The notes beneath the pieces were generated by a model. The model saw nothing but the letters and a program-made list of their open reading frames with translations. It was not told the origin of the DNA and searched no databases. From the NCBI GenBank assembly GCA_963724365.1, contig CAVRUR010000002.1, positions 77,362-141,361 of the forward strand: DNA of 64,000 bases, given 5' to 3'. Source of the DNA: JALORV01 sp963724365 (lineage in GTDB: Bacteria; Pseudomonadota; Gammaproteobacteria; Burkholderiales; Burkholderiaceae_F). This document shows, one piece after another, positions 31,546 through 40,284 of this stretch; within the stretch, counting starts at the first letter, position 1; every line of letters starts with the position of its first letter. Both the position numbers and the translations under genes were made by a program.

Positions 31546-32623
31546 TGCCGGACCTCGCCATCAGTCGGCGCCACACGGTAAACACCATCCCGGCCGTGAG
31601 GACCACCGCTGCCATCCGGATCACGTGAAATGCCGTGACGACCGGCACGCCCAACTGCAGCGCCTGCGCTGTCAGTGCCATCTCGCCGATTCCGCCCGGT
31701 GTCGTGGCGATCACCGCCGTCGACCAGTGCAGTCCGGCGCCGTGGCCCAGTAACAATCCGAACGCAAGCGCGGACAGGAGATAGGCGAGAGTGATCAGCG
31801 CCACCACCGCAAGAAAGCGCGGGGCGGCGCGGAAGAACTCCGGCGTGAAATGCGTGCCCAGGGAAATGCCGATCAGCAACTGCCCGGCATTGACGACCAC
31901 CGCCGGCAATGACGAGAACGTGTGCCCCGTCGCGGTGATCGCCGCGGCCGCGAGCAGTGGCCCGATCATCCAGCTGTTCGGCGACCCGAAGCGTTCCATC
32001 GCGGCTGCAGCGCCCAGTGTGACCGCGACCAGCACCGCGAAGCCGACCGGATCGAAGCTGCGCGCCAGCGGGACATACGGATCGAGCCCATGCACCTGCA
32101 GCAGGTTGAACGAAAGCGGCACGATCAGCACGACCAGCAGGATGCGCAGGCTGTGTGCGGCCGCCACGCGCTCGACCTGGCCGCCGTAACGCTGCGCCTG
32201 TGTTGCCATCTCGCTGGCGCCGCCGATGGCCATCGCGAAGAACGAGGTCGTCTCGTCGGTATCGGTCATCCGCCGCAGCAGCCATGCACCGATGGCGCCG
32301 AGGATGACCGCAAAGACCACCCCGAGCACTAGCCAGGGTCCGAGCCTCACCACTTCGCGCACCACGTGCGGCGAAAAGTACAGCCCCAGGGCCACGCCGA
32401 TGGCCCATTGACCAAGCTGCCGCGCGGCCGGTGGTGCGGCCAGGCCCACGCTCAGCATGCTGGCAAGCGCGACGGCGACCAGCGGGCCGATCAGCCATGG
32501 CAGCGGCGTGTGCAGCGCTAGGCAGACCAGCGCTCCGGCCAGCGCCACCACCAGGCCGGCGACCCTGCGCTGCAGGCCCGGACCGGACGCCGGATCGGCC
32601 GGGTCCGGCGGCGCCGCGCTCAC
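31535..32623 (-). CDS. AbrB-family membrane protein (COG3180)
   Basis: 362 residues with about ten membrane segments arranged as two repeats of the AbrB duplication domain: WLIGPLVAVALASMLSVGLA near residue 40 and SWMIGPLLAAAAITATGHTF near 200, then LLIGISLGTHFTPEFFRAAP and TTPGGIGEMALTAQALQLGV. Despite the name it is an integral membrane protein, a putative transporter or regulator of amine or acid metabolism. GTG at 32623 overlaps the tctA TGA (GTGA), so it is preferred over upstream ATGs at 32644 and 32668. Often paired with Tct transporters. Confidence 0.83.
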   Translation of the reverse strand: MSAAPPDPADPASGPGLQRRVAGLVVALAGALVCLALHTPLPWLIGPLVAVALASMLSVGLAAPPAARQLGQWAIGVALGLYFSPHVVREVVRLGPWLVLGVVFAVILGAIGAWLLRRMTDTDETTSFFAMAIGGASEMATQAQRYGGQVERVAAAHSLRILLVVLIVPLSFNLLQVHGLDPYVPLARSFDPVGFAVLVAVTLGAAAAMERFGSPNSWMIGPLLAAAAITATGHTFSSLPAVVVNAGQLLIGISLGTHFTPEFFRAAPRFLAVVALITLAYLLSALAFGLLLGHGAGLHWSTAVIATTPGGIGEMALTAQALQLGVPVVTAFHVIRMAAVVLTAGMVFTVWRRLMARSGNGH

Positions 32624-34125
32624 GCCGACGGGCGCGCGCGCCATTCCTGCACGACGCGAAACAGCCACGGCACCAGCACCAGGGCGGCCGTCAGGCCGAG
32701 CAGCGTCGCGGAGATTGGATGCGAGAAGAACACCGATGGATCGCCCTGGCTGATCGCCAGCGCGCGCCGGAACTGCGATTCAGCCAGTGGCCCGAGGATC
32801 AGCCCGATCACGGCGGGCGCCACCGGGAAGCCCCAGCGCCGCATCATGAAGCCCAGCAGGCCGAAGATGTACAGGGTGATCAGGTCGACCACCGACTGGT
32901 GCAGGCTGAAGGCGCCCAGTGTGGCGAACACCAGGATGCCCGCGTACAGCAGCGGCCGCGGGATTTTCAGCACCTGCACCCACAGGCCAATCAGCGGCAG
33001 GTTCAGAACCAGCAGCAGCACGTTACCGACATACATGCTGGCGATCAGGCCCCACACCAGCGCGCCCTGCGTCTGGAACAGCAGCGGCCCCGGCTGCACG
33101 CCGTAGTTCTGGAACGCAGCCAGCAGAATCGCGGCGGTCGCCGAGGTCGGGATGCCGAGCGTCAGTAGCGGCACCAGCACGCCAGTCGAGGACGCATTGT
33201 TGGCCGCCTCGGGTCCCGCCACGCCTTCGATCGCGCCATGCCCGAATTCTTCCGGATGCTTCGAAAGCTTCTTCTCGAGCGCATAGGACAGGAAGGTCGG
33301 GATCTCCGCGCCGCCGGCCGGGATGGTGCCGAACGGAAATCCGATCGCCGTGGCGCGCAGCCACGCCGGCCACGAGCGCCGCCAGTCGTCGCGGCTCATC
33401 GTCAGCGAGCCCGACACCGCCATCACCTCGTCTCTCAGCCGGCTCTGGTAGGCCGCCACGTACAGCGCCTCGCCGACCGCGAACAGGCCGACAGCCAGTA
33501 CCACGACATCGATACCGTCCATCAGTTCGGGCACGCCGAAGGCGAAACGCATCTGCCCGGTCTGGTCGTCGATGCCCACCAGCCCGAGCAACAGGCCGAG
33601 GAACAGCATCGTCAGTCCGCGCACCGTGGAGGATCCGAGCACCGCAGCCACGGTGACGAAGGCGAACACCATCAGCGCGAAGTACTCGGTCGGGCCGAAC
33701 TGCAGGGCGAACTCCACGACGACCGGCGCCAGCAGCGTGAGCAGAATCGTGGCCAGCGTGCCGGCGACGAAAGAACCGATGGCGGCAGTGGCCAGCGCCG
33801 GCCCGGCGCGGCCACACTTGGCCATCTTGTTGCCTTCGAGCGCGGTGGCGATCGAGGCCGATTCCCCCGGCGTGTTCAGCAGGATCGTGGTGGTCGACCC
33901 GCCGTACATGGCGCCGTAGTAGATGCCGGCGAACATGATCAGCGCACCGGTCGGGTCGAGCTTCACCGTCAGCGGCAACAGCATCGCCACCGTCAGCGCC
34001 GGCCCCACCCCCGGCAGCACGCCAACCGCTGTGCCGAGCGTGACGCCGACGAACCCCCACAGCAGATTCGCGGGCGCCAGCGCGATGCCGAAGCCGTTGA
34101 GCAGTGCGCCGAGGGTTTCGTTCAT
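32620..34125 (-). CDS. tctA: Tripartite tricarboxylate transporter, large membrane subunit TctA
   Basis: 501 residues with about 11-12 membrane segments. The signature GVLPGVGPALTVAMLLPLT and the highly conserved YGGSTTTILLNTPGESASIA are present, as is IPAGGAEIPTFLSYALEKKL (second signature half) and PLLTLGIPTSATAAILLAAF. It forms the Na+-driven channel that accepts ligand from the periplasmic TctC protein. Its ATG overlaps the tctB stop (ATGA). Confidence 0.96.
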   Translation of the reverse strand: MNETLGALLNGFGIALAPANLLWGFVGVTLGTAVGVLPGVGPALTVAMLLPLTVKLDPTGALIMFAGIYYGAMYGGSTTTILLNTPGESASIATALEGNKMAKCGRAGPALATAAIGSFVAGTLATILLTLLAPVVVEFALQFGPTEYFALMVFAFVTVAAVLGSSTVRGLTMLFLGLLLGLVGIDDQTGQMRFAFGVPELMDGIDVVVLAVGLFAVGEALYVAAYQSRLRDEVMAVSGSLTMSRDDWRRSWPAWLRATAIGFPFGTIPAGGAEIPTFLSYALEKKLSKHPEEFGHGAIEGVAGPEAANNASSTGVLVPLLTLGIPTSATAAILLAAFQNYGVQPGPLLFQTQGALVWGLIASMYVGNVLLLVLNLPLIGLWVQVLKIPRPLLYAGILVFATLGAFSLHQSVVDLITLYIFGLLGFMMRRWGFPVAPAVIGLILGPLAESQFRRALAISQGDPSVFFSHPISATLLGLTAALVLVPWLFRVVQEWRARPSA

Positions 34126-34628
34126 ATCCCGGCCCCGCCCAGCAACGGCCGCAGCCAGCCCGGCGGCAATCCGACGTTCAGGAACTTCACGAAGAACAGG
34201 TAAACCAGCAGCGTCAGGACCGCGCCGACCAGCAGGTCGCGCAGCAGCCGCGCGCTGCCGAATCCGCGCGCCACGCAGACGAAGAGCGCGACGCCGGCGA
34301 TCACGAAGCCGGCGTGCTGGATCAGCGCCATCTGTGCCACCAGGCCGGCGGTCACCCAGACGAACGCCTTGCCGCTGAAGACATGCTCGCCGCGTTCCGA
34401 CGGGTCGTCCGGCACGGCGGCGCGCCAACCGCCCGTGACGTATTCGGCCAGCAGCCAGATGCCCATCAGCACCAGGCTGCCGGCCACCACCTGAGGGACT
34501 ACATTGGGGCCGACGCGCGCATAACCACCGGCTTCCGGCAGGCGGAACGCGACGACGGCCGCCAGCGCGCCCAGCAGCAGCACGCCGATCGACAGGGCGA
34601 GTTCGGCGCGAGAACGCTGGGGCGGCAC
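34122..34628 (-). CDS. tctB: Tripartite tricarboxylate transporter, small membrane subunit TctB
   Basis: 168 residues with four membrane segments (ELALSIGVLLLGALAAVVAF; VPQVVAGSLVLMGIWLLAEY; WVTAGLVAQMALIQHAGFVI; LLVGAVLTLLVYLFFVKFLN). The YLFFVKFLNVGLPPGWL ending is the TctB hallmark. GTG start at 34628, 15 bases after the tctC stop. Confidence 0.92.
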   Translation of the reverse strand: MPPQRSRAELALSIGVLLLGALAAVVAFRLPEAGGYARVGPNVVPQVVAGSLVLMGIWLLAEYVTGGWRAAVPDDPSERGEHVFSGKAFVWVTAGLVAQMALIQHAGFVIAGVALFVCVARGFGSARLLRDLLVGAVLTLLVYLFFVKFLNVGLPPGWLRPLLGGAGI

Positions 34629-34643
34629 GATGGTCAGGCTGCC

Positions 34644-35603
34644 TTACTTGCGCATGCCGAGCGAATCGAGGATGGCGCCGATGCGCTTGATGTCTTCGTC
34701 GAGGAAGGTTTTGAAGGCATCTCCGCCGAGGAACACGCCATCCCAGCCGTACTTCTTCAGCGACTCCTTCCAGGCAGCCGATTCGACGGCGGTCTTCACT
34801 GCTGCGACCAGCGCGTCGCGCTGCGCCGGCGCGAGCGCGGGGCCACCGAAGATGCCGCGCCAGTTGCCGAGCACGACGTCAAGGCCCTGCTCCCTGAGCG
34901 ACGGGATGCCGTCCTGCGCCGCAGGACCCGACACTGCCAGGGCGCGCATGCGCCCACCCTTGATGTGCTCGGCAAACTCGCCGAGTCCCGCAATGCCGGC
35001 CGTCACATGGCCGCCGGCGATGTTGGCAACCTGGTCGCCCCCGCCCTTGGAGGCAATGTAGTTGACCTTGGCCGGGTCACCCCCGGCCGCGCGCGCGATC
35101 AGCCCGGCCAGGATGTGGTCGCTGCCGCCGGCGGAACCGCCATTCCAGGAGACCTTGCCGGGATCTGCCTTGAAGGCCTTGGCCAGATCAGCCATCGACT
35201 TGAACGGCGACGTGGCCGGCACCACGACCACCATGTATTCGCTGGTCAGTCGCGCGATCGGCGTGACCATCGTCAGATCGACCGGCGACTTGTTGAGGAT
35301 GATGCCGCCCACCATCACCATGCCGCCGATCAGCACCGAGTTCGGATCGCCCTTCGCGCTGTTGACGAACTGCGCCAGGCCGATCGTCCCGGCCGCGCCG
35401 CCCTTGTTATCGAACTGGACCGACTGCACCACCTTGGCCGACTGCATCGCTGCCGCCAGGGCGCGCCCGGTCTGGTCCCAGCCGCCGCCGGGGTTGGCCG
35501 GAATCATCATCTTCAGGTTGGCGATCGCCTGCGCGGTCGCGACCAGCGGCCAGGGCATCAGCGCGGCGGCCAGCGCCGCCATGTTGAAGTCACGACGGTC
35601 CAT
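34644..35603 (-). CDS. tctC: Tripartite tricarboxylate transporter substrate-binding protein TctC (Bug family)
   Basis: 319 residues. The signal sequence starts MDRRDFNMAALAAAL, twin-arginine-like, ending VATAQA. The Bug fold follows: MMIPANPGGGWDQTGRALAA (ligand loop 1), GTIGLAQFVNSAKGDP, WNGGSAGGSDHILAGLIARA and VNYIASKGGGDQVANIAGGH (loop 2). ATG at 35603 has GGGAG upstream; longer in-frame starts lack one. First gene of tctCBA-abrB-GNAT. It binds a carboxylate, identity not predictable. Confidence 0.94.
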   Translation of the reverse strand: MDRRDFNMAALAAALMPWPLVATAQAIANLKMMIPANPGGGWDQTGRALAAAMQSAKVVQSVQFDNKGGAAGTIGLAQFVNSAKGDPNSVLIGGMVMVGGIILNKSPVDLTMVTPIARLTSEYMVVVVPATSPFKSMADLAKAFKADPGKVSWNGGSAGGSDHILAGLIARAAGGDPAKVNYIASKGGGDQVANIAGGHVTAGIAGLGEFAEHIKGGRMRALAVSGPAAQDGIPSLREQGLDVVLGNWRGIFGGPALAPAQRDALVAAVKTAVESAAWKESLKKYGWDGVFLGGDAFKTFLDEDIKRIGAILDSLGMRK

Positions 35604-35698
35604 GGGGTCTCCCTTCGTTGTTCTACGCCCGCCGAACGGCTGGGGAAAACCAGCATACCGAACGCCGGCCACAGTCACCACAGCAACGTCGCGAAGCT

Positions 35699-35767
35699 GG
35701 GACCTGTTCACGCCAAAGCCGGGAGTGCGGCCCAACGCATCTCCCGCAGTTGGCGTGAGCAGGCCCT
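35699..35767. repeat. Long hairpin copy of the dispersed TAGGGCCTG repeat family
   Basis: Arms GGGACCTGTTCACGCCAA (35699-35716) and TTGGCGTGAGCAGGCCCT (35750-35767) pair over 18 positions with two G-U type mismatches. A nested stem (CGGGAG / CTCCCG, 35720-35725 and 35741-35746, then TGCG / CGCA) fills the loop. It lies just after, and partly within, the stop of the FtsX gene and before tctC. No U-run on either side. Confidence 0.8.
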
Positions 35768-36935
35768 AGTCCGCGCGCAGCGCGTCGACAATCTTCATGC
35801 GGCTGGCGCGAATCGCCGGGAGAAAACCGCCGACGAACCCCATCAGCAGCGCGAATACCAGTGCCTGCACGACGATCCTCGGCGTCAGCGTGAACGAGAA
35901 CGCAAGCTCCGAGAACGACTGGAAGTTGGTCGTCGACACCGTGATCGCGGTCAGGAAGCTCGCCGCGATCAGTCCGGCCAGGCCGCCGAGCAGCGCGAGC
36001 AGCAGTGATTCGACCAGGAAAGCGGTGAGTATCGAGGCACGCTGGAAGCCCAGTGCGCGCAGTGTTCCGATCTCGCCGGTGCGCGTGGCCACCGCTGCGT
36101 ACATCGTGATCGTCGCTCCGATCATCGCGCCGAGAGAAAAGATGACCGATAGCGCCATGCCGAGCAGCGTGATGAAGTTCGACAGGCTCGACGACTGGTC
36201 TTCGTAGAAACGCCGCTCGCGCTTGATGTCCACCTTGAGTCGCGGATCGTCGTCAAGGCGGGCCTTCAGCGCGTCGAAGGAGTTCGGGTCGGCCAGCTTG
36301 GCAATGACGGATGAGTACGCAATGCGCCGGAACGCCTGCATCATCTGCTCGACGTCTCCCCAGATCTCGGAGTCGAACGCCGTCCGGCCGGCGTCGAACA
36401 CACCGACGACGGTCCACTGGCGTCCCGCGAAGGACAGGTGCTGCCCGAGTTCTACGCCGGCGAACTGGCGCGCTACGGAGCTGCCGACGATGATCTCCGA
36501 CGAGCCGGAACTGAACATGCGGCCCTGGGTCATTCTCACCTGCGGACGCAGCGTCTTGCCCATCTCCGGCAGGCCGCGCACGACGACATTGCTGCGCTTG
36601 GTGGGCTCGTCGAGCTTCGGCAGCGAATTCAGAACCACGACTTCCTTCGAGACAAGCGCGCGCCCATCCGGACCGCGGGCCACCTCCGGCGAGGTTTCGA
36701 CCAGCGCGGCCTGGTCGCGCAAGAGGCCACTCTGCACTTCCGTCTGGCTGCCCTGGCGGATCACCACCACGTTGTCCGCCGATCCGGTCGAGACCAGCGT
36801 CGACTTCAGTCCCGCATCGAGCATCAGCACGGCCGCAAACACGAACACCACCAGCGCCATGCCGCCGGCTGTCAGCGCCGTCGTGAGCTTCCGCACCCAC
36901 AGATTGCGCACGACATAACTGAAGGGAATCTTCAT
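35766..36935 (-). CDS. FtsX/MacB-type ABC transporter permease
   Basis: 389 residues. An N-terminal membrane segment (LTTALTAGGMALVVFVFAAV), a periplasmic MacB_PCD domain (about residues 45-235, with the typical SEIIVGSSVARQF and VVGVFDAGRTAFDSEIWGDV), then three C-terminal FtsX membrane segments with IGTLRALGFQRASILTAFLV and the closing FLPAIRASRMKIVDALRAD. The start is at MKIPFSYVVRNL. It pairs with the next permease and the ATPase; likely extrudes a lipid, lipoprotein or hydrophobic compound. Confidence 0.88.
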   Translation of the reverse strand: MKIPFSYVVRNLWVRKLTTALTAGGMALVVFVFAAVLMLDAGLKSTLVSTGSADNVVVIRQGSQTEVQSGLLRDQAALVETSPEVARGPDGRALVSKEVVVLNSLPKLDEPTKRSNVVVRGLPEMGKTLRPQVRMTQGRMFSSGSSEIIVGSSVARQFAGVELGQHLSFAGRQWTVVGVFDAGRTAFDSEIWGDVEQMMQAFRRIAYSSVIAKLADPNSFDALKARLDDDPRLKVDIKRERRFYEDQSSSLSNFITLLGMALSVIFSLGAMIGATITMYAAVATRTGEIGTLRALGFQRASILTAFLVESLLLALLGGLAGLIAASFLTAITVSTTNFQSFSELAFSFTLTPRIVVQALVFALLMGFVGGFLPAIRASRMKIVDALRAD

Positions 36936-36989
36936 TGGCTCACTTGCGGCAATCGCGCCACTGACGCGGCGCAAGTGCACCGAGCGCGC

Positions 36990-38147
36990 CTACGCCACAT
37001 GCCGCAGCCCATCGACGATCTTCACGCGTGCAGCGCGGATCGCGGGGACGATGCCGGCGACGACGCCGACGACGATCGCGCAGGCCGCCTGCAGGTAGAA
37101 CGTATCCGCCACCAGCGGCATCTTCGCGAACACGCTCACCGTCGCCGCATGGAAGATCCTGACGACCGGCGTCGTCAGCAGCATGCCGATGCCCGTGCCG
37201 ATCAGTGCCAGCAGCATCGCCTCACCCATGATCATCGCCGCCACCGTACCGGGCTTGAATCCCAGGGCCTTCAGTGTCGCGTACTCGGGCAGCCGCTCGC
37301 GCGCCGTCATCGCCATCGTATTGGCCGCCACCGCCATGATGATCAGGATGACGACGTAGCTCACCCCCTGGATCGCCACGACGATGGTCTCGATCATCGC
37401 GACGAAGCCGAGCGTGAAGGCCTTTTCGGTCTCGGTCAGGGTTTCAGCCAGGGAATTCTTGAACTCCGCGTCGATGTCGCGCGAGATGTTGGCCGCGGCC
37501 TGCCCATCGGCGATACCGACGATGAACACACCGGCCTGGTCAGCCCGGCGCGGGAATATCTTCTTGATCTGCTCGTTCAGGTAGTCGAAGTGAAAGTACA
37601 TCTGGCGCGTGATCGTCGTCTCGTCCTTCGCCTCGTAGATCGCGCGTACGGTGAACTCCCAGTTGCCGGGATAGATACCGCTCTTGAGCGGAATCGTGTC
37701 GCCCACCTTGAAGCCGTAAAGATCCGCCAGCTGGCGCCCGATCGCCGCGCCCTGCCGGTCGCGCAGGAAGGCCTGGTACTCCTCGGGCTGGAAGATGTAC
37801 TCGGGGTACATCGGGAAATAGGTCGGCGCATCGACGGCAAACTGGGCGAAGAAATTCTTCGGTTCCTTGTAGATGCCGCCGAACCAGTTCGACACGCTGA
37901 CCCCGGTCACGCCCGGGACCGCGCGGATCTTTTCCCGGTAGTACATCGGCATCGCAAAAGTGAGCGAGATCGCGTTGCGTGAGATCAGTCGCGTGGCCGA
38001 TGCCGCGTCCGCGCCGGCATACCAGGCCCGCACCACGGTTTGCAGCAGCCCGAATGCAAGGATCGCGATGACCAGGCCGAGGATCGTCAGCGCCGAGCGC
38101 AGCCGGGCTCGAAAAACGTTGCGCAGGACGAACTTCAGGAAGAACAC
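36990..38147 (-). CDS. FtsX/MacB-type ABC transporter permease
   Basis: 385 residues with the same layout as its neighbour: an N-terminal anchor (LRSALTILGLVIAILAFGLL), a periplasmic domain (about 45-260), then three membrane segments with LPEYATLKALGFKPGTVAAM and VPAIRAARVKIVDGLRHVA. The two permeases are similar mainly at both ends and probably form a heterodimer. It starts 17 bases after the ATPase gene. Confidence 0.88.
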   Translation of the reverse strand: MFFLKFVLRNVFRARLRSALTILGLVIAILAFGLLQTVVRAWYAGADAASATRLISRNAISLTFAMPMYYREKIRAVPGVTGVSVSNWFGGIYKEPKNFFAQFAVDAPTYFPMYPEYIFQPEEYQAFLRDRQGAAIGRQLADLYGFKVGDTIPLKSGIYPGNWEFTVRAIYEAKDETTITRQMYFHFDYLNEQIKKIFPRRADQAGVFIVGIADGQAAANISRDIDAEFKNSLAETLTETEKAFTLGFVAMIETIVVAIQGVSYVVILIIMAVAANTMAMTARERLPEYATLKALGFKPGTVAAMIMGEAMLLALIGTGIGMLLTTPVVRIFHAATVSVFAKMPLVADTFYLQAACAIVVGVVAGIVPAIRAARVKIVDGLRHVA

Positions 38148-38164
38148 GGCTCGCCCTTGTTCCG

Positions 38165-38884
38165 CTAGTGCCCGAACGGGGCCGTGTCGGTCAGCTGGCC
38201 CTTGTCGAGGTAGATCAGGTGGTGCGCGGCCTCGGCCGCGCGCGGATCGTGCGTCACCATGACGATGGTCTTGCCGAGTTCGCTGTTCAACCGGTCCAGC
38301 AGGCCAAGGATGTCTGCCGCCGACTGGCGGTCGAGGTCGCCGGTCGGCTCGTCGGCAATCACCAGCAGCGGGTCCGTCACCAGCGCCCGTGCGATTGCCA
38401 CGCGTTGCTGCTGCCCCCCCGACAGTTCGTTGGGATAGTGCTTCATCCGGTCGGACAGTCCCACCATGCCGAGCAGCAGCTCGACGCGCTCGCGTCGTTC
38501 CGAGCGCGACAGCGACGTGAGCTGCAGTGGCAGTTCGACATTCTCGAACGCGGTGAGCACCGGCATCAGGTTGTAGAACTGGAAAATGAAACCGACCGTA
38601 CGTGCACGCCAGTCGGCCAGTTCGGTGTCGCCAAGCTGCGTGATGTCCTCGCCCGCCACGGCGAGCCGCCCGGCATCGGGCTTGTCAATGCCGGCGACGA
38701 GATTGAGCAGCGTGCTCTTGCCCGACCCCGACGGCCCCATCATCGCGACGAAGTCACCCTCGCGGATCACGAGATTGATGTCGGTCAGCACCGGCACGAC
38801 CTGCTCGCCGCGCACGTAGGCCTTCGACAGGTGCTCGATCTCGACCAACGCGTGCCGGTCGATCACCGCCTCGGCGTGCGGCAT
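38165..38884 (-). CDS. ABC transporter ATP-binding protein, LolD/MacB type
   Basis: 239 residues. Walker A GPSGSGKSTLLNLVAGID, Q-loop FIFQFYNLMPVLTAFENVEL, signature NELSGGQQQRVAIARAL, Walker B LLVIADEPTGDLD and H-loop IVMVTHDPRAAE are complete. The FQFYNL and GDLD residues are typical of the LolD/MacB/FtsE class, which drives mechanotransmission through FtsX-like permeases. The gene lies between the adaptor and the two permeases, with a perfect palindrome just before its start. Confidence 0.93.
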   Translation of the reverse strand: MPHAEAVIDRHALVEIEHLSKAYVRGEQVVPVLTDINLVIREGDFVAMMGPSGSGKSTLLNLVAGIDKPDAGRLAVAGEDITQLGDTELADWRARTVGFIFQFYNLMPVLTAFENVELPLQLTSLSRSERRERVELLLGMVGLSDRMKHYPNELSGGQQQRVAIARALVTDPLLVIADEPTGDLDRQSAADILGLLDRLNSELGKTIVMVTHDPRAAEAAHHLIYLDKGQLTDTAPFGH

Positions 38885-38887
38885 GGT

Positions 38888-38924
38888 TAGGGCCTGCTCA
38901 TGTCAATGGCGGGAGCAGGCCCTA
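38888..38924. repeat. Perfect inverted repeat of the TAGGGCCTG family between adaptor and ATPase genes
   Basis: TAGGGCCTGCTC (38888-38899) and GAGCAGGCCCTA (38913-38924) form a perfect 12-bp stem with a 13-nt loop. It fills the 37-base gap and includes the stop codon of the adaptor gene. The left arm and loop resemble the 35.7-kb copy (shared pattern GGGCCTG-yTCA-yG-yCAA). Confidence 0.85.
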
Positions 38925-40163
38925 TTTCTTCACTGCCTCGACGCGGGCGCCGGCAGCCAGGCGTTCCGGCGGGTTCGCCACGACGCGCGTTCCCGGTGCG
39001 ACGCCCTCGATGCGCACCAGGTCGCCGATCTTTCCGCCCGCCTTCACCGGTGCCGGCTTGACGGTGTTGCCGGCATCGACAATGAACACCACTTCCGTGC
39101 CGTCGCGCTTGGCGATGGCATCGGCGCGCAACGCCGGCACCGGCTTGCGCTCTTCCGGTGTCAGCGCGCGCGAGAGGAAGGAAATCTTCGCGCTCATGTC
39201 CGGCAGCACGCGCGCATCGCGCTCGACGAACTTCACCTTCACCAGCAACGTCGCCTTGCTGCGATCCACGGTCGGCACCACGCGGCTGACCTCGCCCAGC
39301 AGCCGCAGCTCGGGAAAGGCGTCGAGCTGGATCTCGGCCGGCTGTCCCACCGAGATCTTGGCGATCGAGGATTCCGAGACATCGGCTTCGACTTCGAGCG
39401 TTTCCATGTCGGCCATGGTCACCACCGCGCCGGTCGTGCCCGACGCCGACGAAAATGGCGTGACAATGTCGCCCACGTTGGCGCTCTTGGTGAGCACGAT
39501 GCCGGCAAAGGGCGCTCGGATCAGCGTCTGGTCGTACGCGACGCTGGTCACGCGATGGTTGGCTTCAGCCACGGCAATTTGCGCCTTCAGCGTGTCGATC
39601 TGTGCGCGCGTCTTGTTGTAGCGCGCCTCGGCCGTATCGAGCGCTGATCCCGAAATGAAATTCTGCCGCGCCAGGTCCTGCGAACGCTTGAGCGCGGACT
39701 GCGCGTCGTCGAGCTCGGCCTCGCCCTGCACAAGATTGGCTCGTGCCGCCTGAACCTGCGCCGCGGCCTGCTCGCGCTGCGCGGCGACGTCGCGGTTCTC
39801 GAGTCGCGCAATCACGTCGCCCTCCTTGACCATCTGCCCTTCCTGGACACCGAGCCATTCCAGCCGACCGGTGCCCTTGGACGAGACCGACGCGCGTCGC
39901 TGCGCCACCACGCGCCCGGTCGCGTTCAGCACCGAGATCGAGGTCGAGGGGTAGGCCGCGGCGACAGTCGCGAACTCCACCGGCAGCGCTGCGCTGCGAC
40001 TGCGCACGAACCAGGCCACGGCAAGCAGCGCCGCGATCACCAGCAGCCAGACCCACCAGCGCTTCCACAGCGGCTTGCGCCGACGCGCTGACGGTGCGGC
40101 CGATCGGTCGATCGCGAGCCGGGCGAGTGAGTTCGGTGCAGTGGGAGTGTCGGCCATAAACAT
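38922..40163 (-). CDS. Periplasmic adaptor (membrane-fusion) protein, MacA/HlyD family
   Basis: 413 residues. A cytoplasmic basic start, one anchor (WWVWLLVIAALLAVAWFV, about 35-53), the lipoyl half-motifs (ASVSSKGTGRLEWLGVQEGQ and TLIRAPFAGIVLTKSANVGD) flanking a coiled coil (about 125-205), then beta-barrel and membrane-proximal domains. It bridges inner-membrane transporter and outer membrane. No outer-membrane factor is encoded nearby. First gene of the export operon. Confidence 0.9.
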   Translation of the reverse strand: MFMADTPTAPNSLARLAIDRSAAPSARRRKPLWKRWWVWLLVIAALLAVAWFVRSRSAALPVEFATVAAAYPSTSISVLNATGRVVAQRRASVSSKGTGRLEWLGVQEGQMVKEGDVIARLENRDVAAQREQAAAQVQAARANLVQGEAELDDAQSALKRSQDLARQNFISGSALDTAEARYNKTRAQIDTLKAQIAVAEANHRVTSVAYDQTLIRAPFAGIVLTKSANVGDIVTPFSSASGTTGAVVTMADMETLEVEADVSESSIAKISVGQPAEIQLDAFPELRLLGEVSRVVPTVDRSKATLLVKVKFVERDARVLPDMSAKISFLSRALTPEERKPVPALRADAIAKRDGTEVVFIVDAGNTVKPAPVKAGGKIGDLVRIEGVAPGTRVVANPPERLAAGARVEAVKK

Positions 40164-40284
40164 GCTCAGGAACGGCGGACCGACATGCTAATGGAAGGCG
40201 CTAATGCGCCAATACGCGACGGTACGCGTCCGTTCGCGACGCCCTGTCGCCACACCCGGACGCGCGGTCCTCGGATCTGCCGCC

